Source of the DNA: Candidatus Woesearchaeota archaeon
GTDB lineage: Archaea; Nanobdellota; Nanobdellia; SCGC-AAA011-G17; GW2011-AR18
Reading direction: 5' to 3'
Length of the DNA stretch: 12,647 bases
Assembly (NCBI GenBank): GCA_018303515.1
Contig: JAGVXZ010000012.1
Span: forward strand, 1 to 12,647
Shown: positions 12,354-12,647 of the stretch, piece by piece
How positions within the stretch are numbered: position 1 is the stretch's first letter
How the letters are laid out: each line of letters opens with the position of its first letter
The notes under the pieces: model-generated
What the model saw: the letters and a program-made list of their open reading frames with translations, nothing else
Database searches by the model: none
What the model was told of the DNA's origin: nothing
Made by a program: the position numbers and the translations under genes

Positions 12354-12647
12354 ATGAGTTTCGCTTTAGTTGCAAGGGAATTGATTAATTTAAGTAATCC
12401 AAATGTTTCTATGTTAAATCCTGGAATGATTGTGAAGTTAGAAGAGGAAGGATGGAAGATGTTTAAAGGTGGTTTTGTAATTGAGAGTATAAAGCTTTTT
12501 ACTTTGACTTCTAATCTTGAAAAATTAGTTACAATTGGTGAGTGGTGTTTGAAAGAAGGTAAGTTAGTTTATGCTTATCATTCATTGAAGGGAACAAGAA
12601 ATTTGAAATTGTTAACTGATTTGGGAATTAGATTAATATCTGAGAAT
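12354..12647 (+). CDS. N-terminal part of a helical-repeat protein (partial)
   Basis: The frame is open from the ATG at 12354 to the window edge, 98 codons, with no stop. It has no signal peptide or membrane helix. Residues about 43-98 appear to contain two related helical units, one including NLEKLVTIGEWCLKEGKL (54-71) and one NLKLLTDLGIRLISEN (83-98). Both share an N-L-x-x-L-x-x-(I/L)-G core, like TPR-type solenoid repeats. The function is unknown; such repeats usually bind proteins. The start is supported by the shared TATA box 26 nt upstream and no Shine-Dalgarno, so it is probably leaderless. Confidence 0.65.
   Translation, partial: MSFALVARELINLSNPNVSMLNPGMIVKLEEEGWKMFKGGFVIESIKLFTLTSNLEKLVTIGEWCLKEGKLVYAYHSLKGTRNLKLLTDLGIRLISEN

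Overview
The window looks like a stretch of a very AT-rich archaeal chromosome, most plausibly from a small-genome DPANN-type archaeon (Woesearchaeota/Pacearchaeota-like). The archaeal call rests on a class I (archaeal-type) CCA-adding enzyme, an AbrB-PhoU regulator, a TGS-domain DRG-like GTPase, a domain resembling the N-terminal part of archaeal FlaI/GspE secretion ATPases, and TATA boxes in place of -35/-10 promoters. The lineage within archaea is inference. I see no mobile element, CRISPR array, tRNA or rRNA.

Layout. 1-1993 (+): tail of an unidentified gene, a small unknown Cys-containing protein, and a Kef-type cation/proton antiporter with a TrkA-N domain that seems to lack its first membrane helix. 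1990-3147 (-): CCA-adding enzyme. 3286-4159 (+): a two-gene unit, a small coiled-coil protein and a stand-alone domain resembling the N-domain of type II/IV secretion ATPases. 4143-4547 (-): secreted, membrane-tethered Cys-rich protein. 4584-5048 (-) and 5185-6099 (+): a divergent pair, an Lrp/AsnC regulator and an AbrB-PhoU regulator. 6043-7539 (-): a membrane-anchored kinase-fold protein (APH/ABC1-like). 7540-7984: AT-rich intergenic stretch with a possible gene remnant. 7985-8065 (+): a 26-residue Lys/Ala microprotein with an unusually strong Shine-Dalgarno. 8075-9007 (-): DRG-like GTPase. 9039-12302 (-): a MoxR-DUF58 module with a coiled-coil protein, a two-helix membrane protein, the MoxR AAA+ ATPase, a small two-helix membrane protein and a DUF58 vWA-like protein. 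12354-12647 (+): start of a helical-repeat protein that runs off the window.

Expression signals are very regular. Most first genes have an AT-rich TATA box whose centre lies about 25-28 nt before the ATG, so they are probably leaderless. This rule moves the starts of the CCA enzyme (to 3147) and the PhoU protein (to 5185). Shine-Dalgarno motifs appear where a leader or an operon-internal gene is expected (Lrp, the microprotein, the small membrane protein), and ATGA stop/start overlaps link the first genes of the MoxR operon. A single palindromic TATA box at 12325-12332 sits 26 nt from an ATG on each strand, so it may drive both divergent genes.

The most interesting items are the orphan secretion-ATPase N-domain, the microprotein, the membrane-tethered kinase, the symmetric promoter, and an apparent frameshift that separates the membrane anchor from the coiled coil in the first gene of the MoxR operon.
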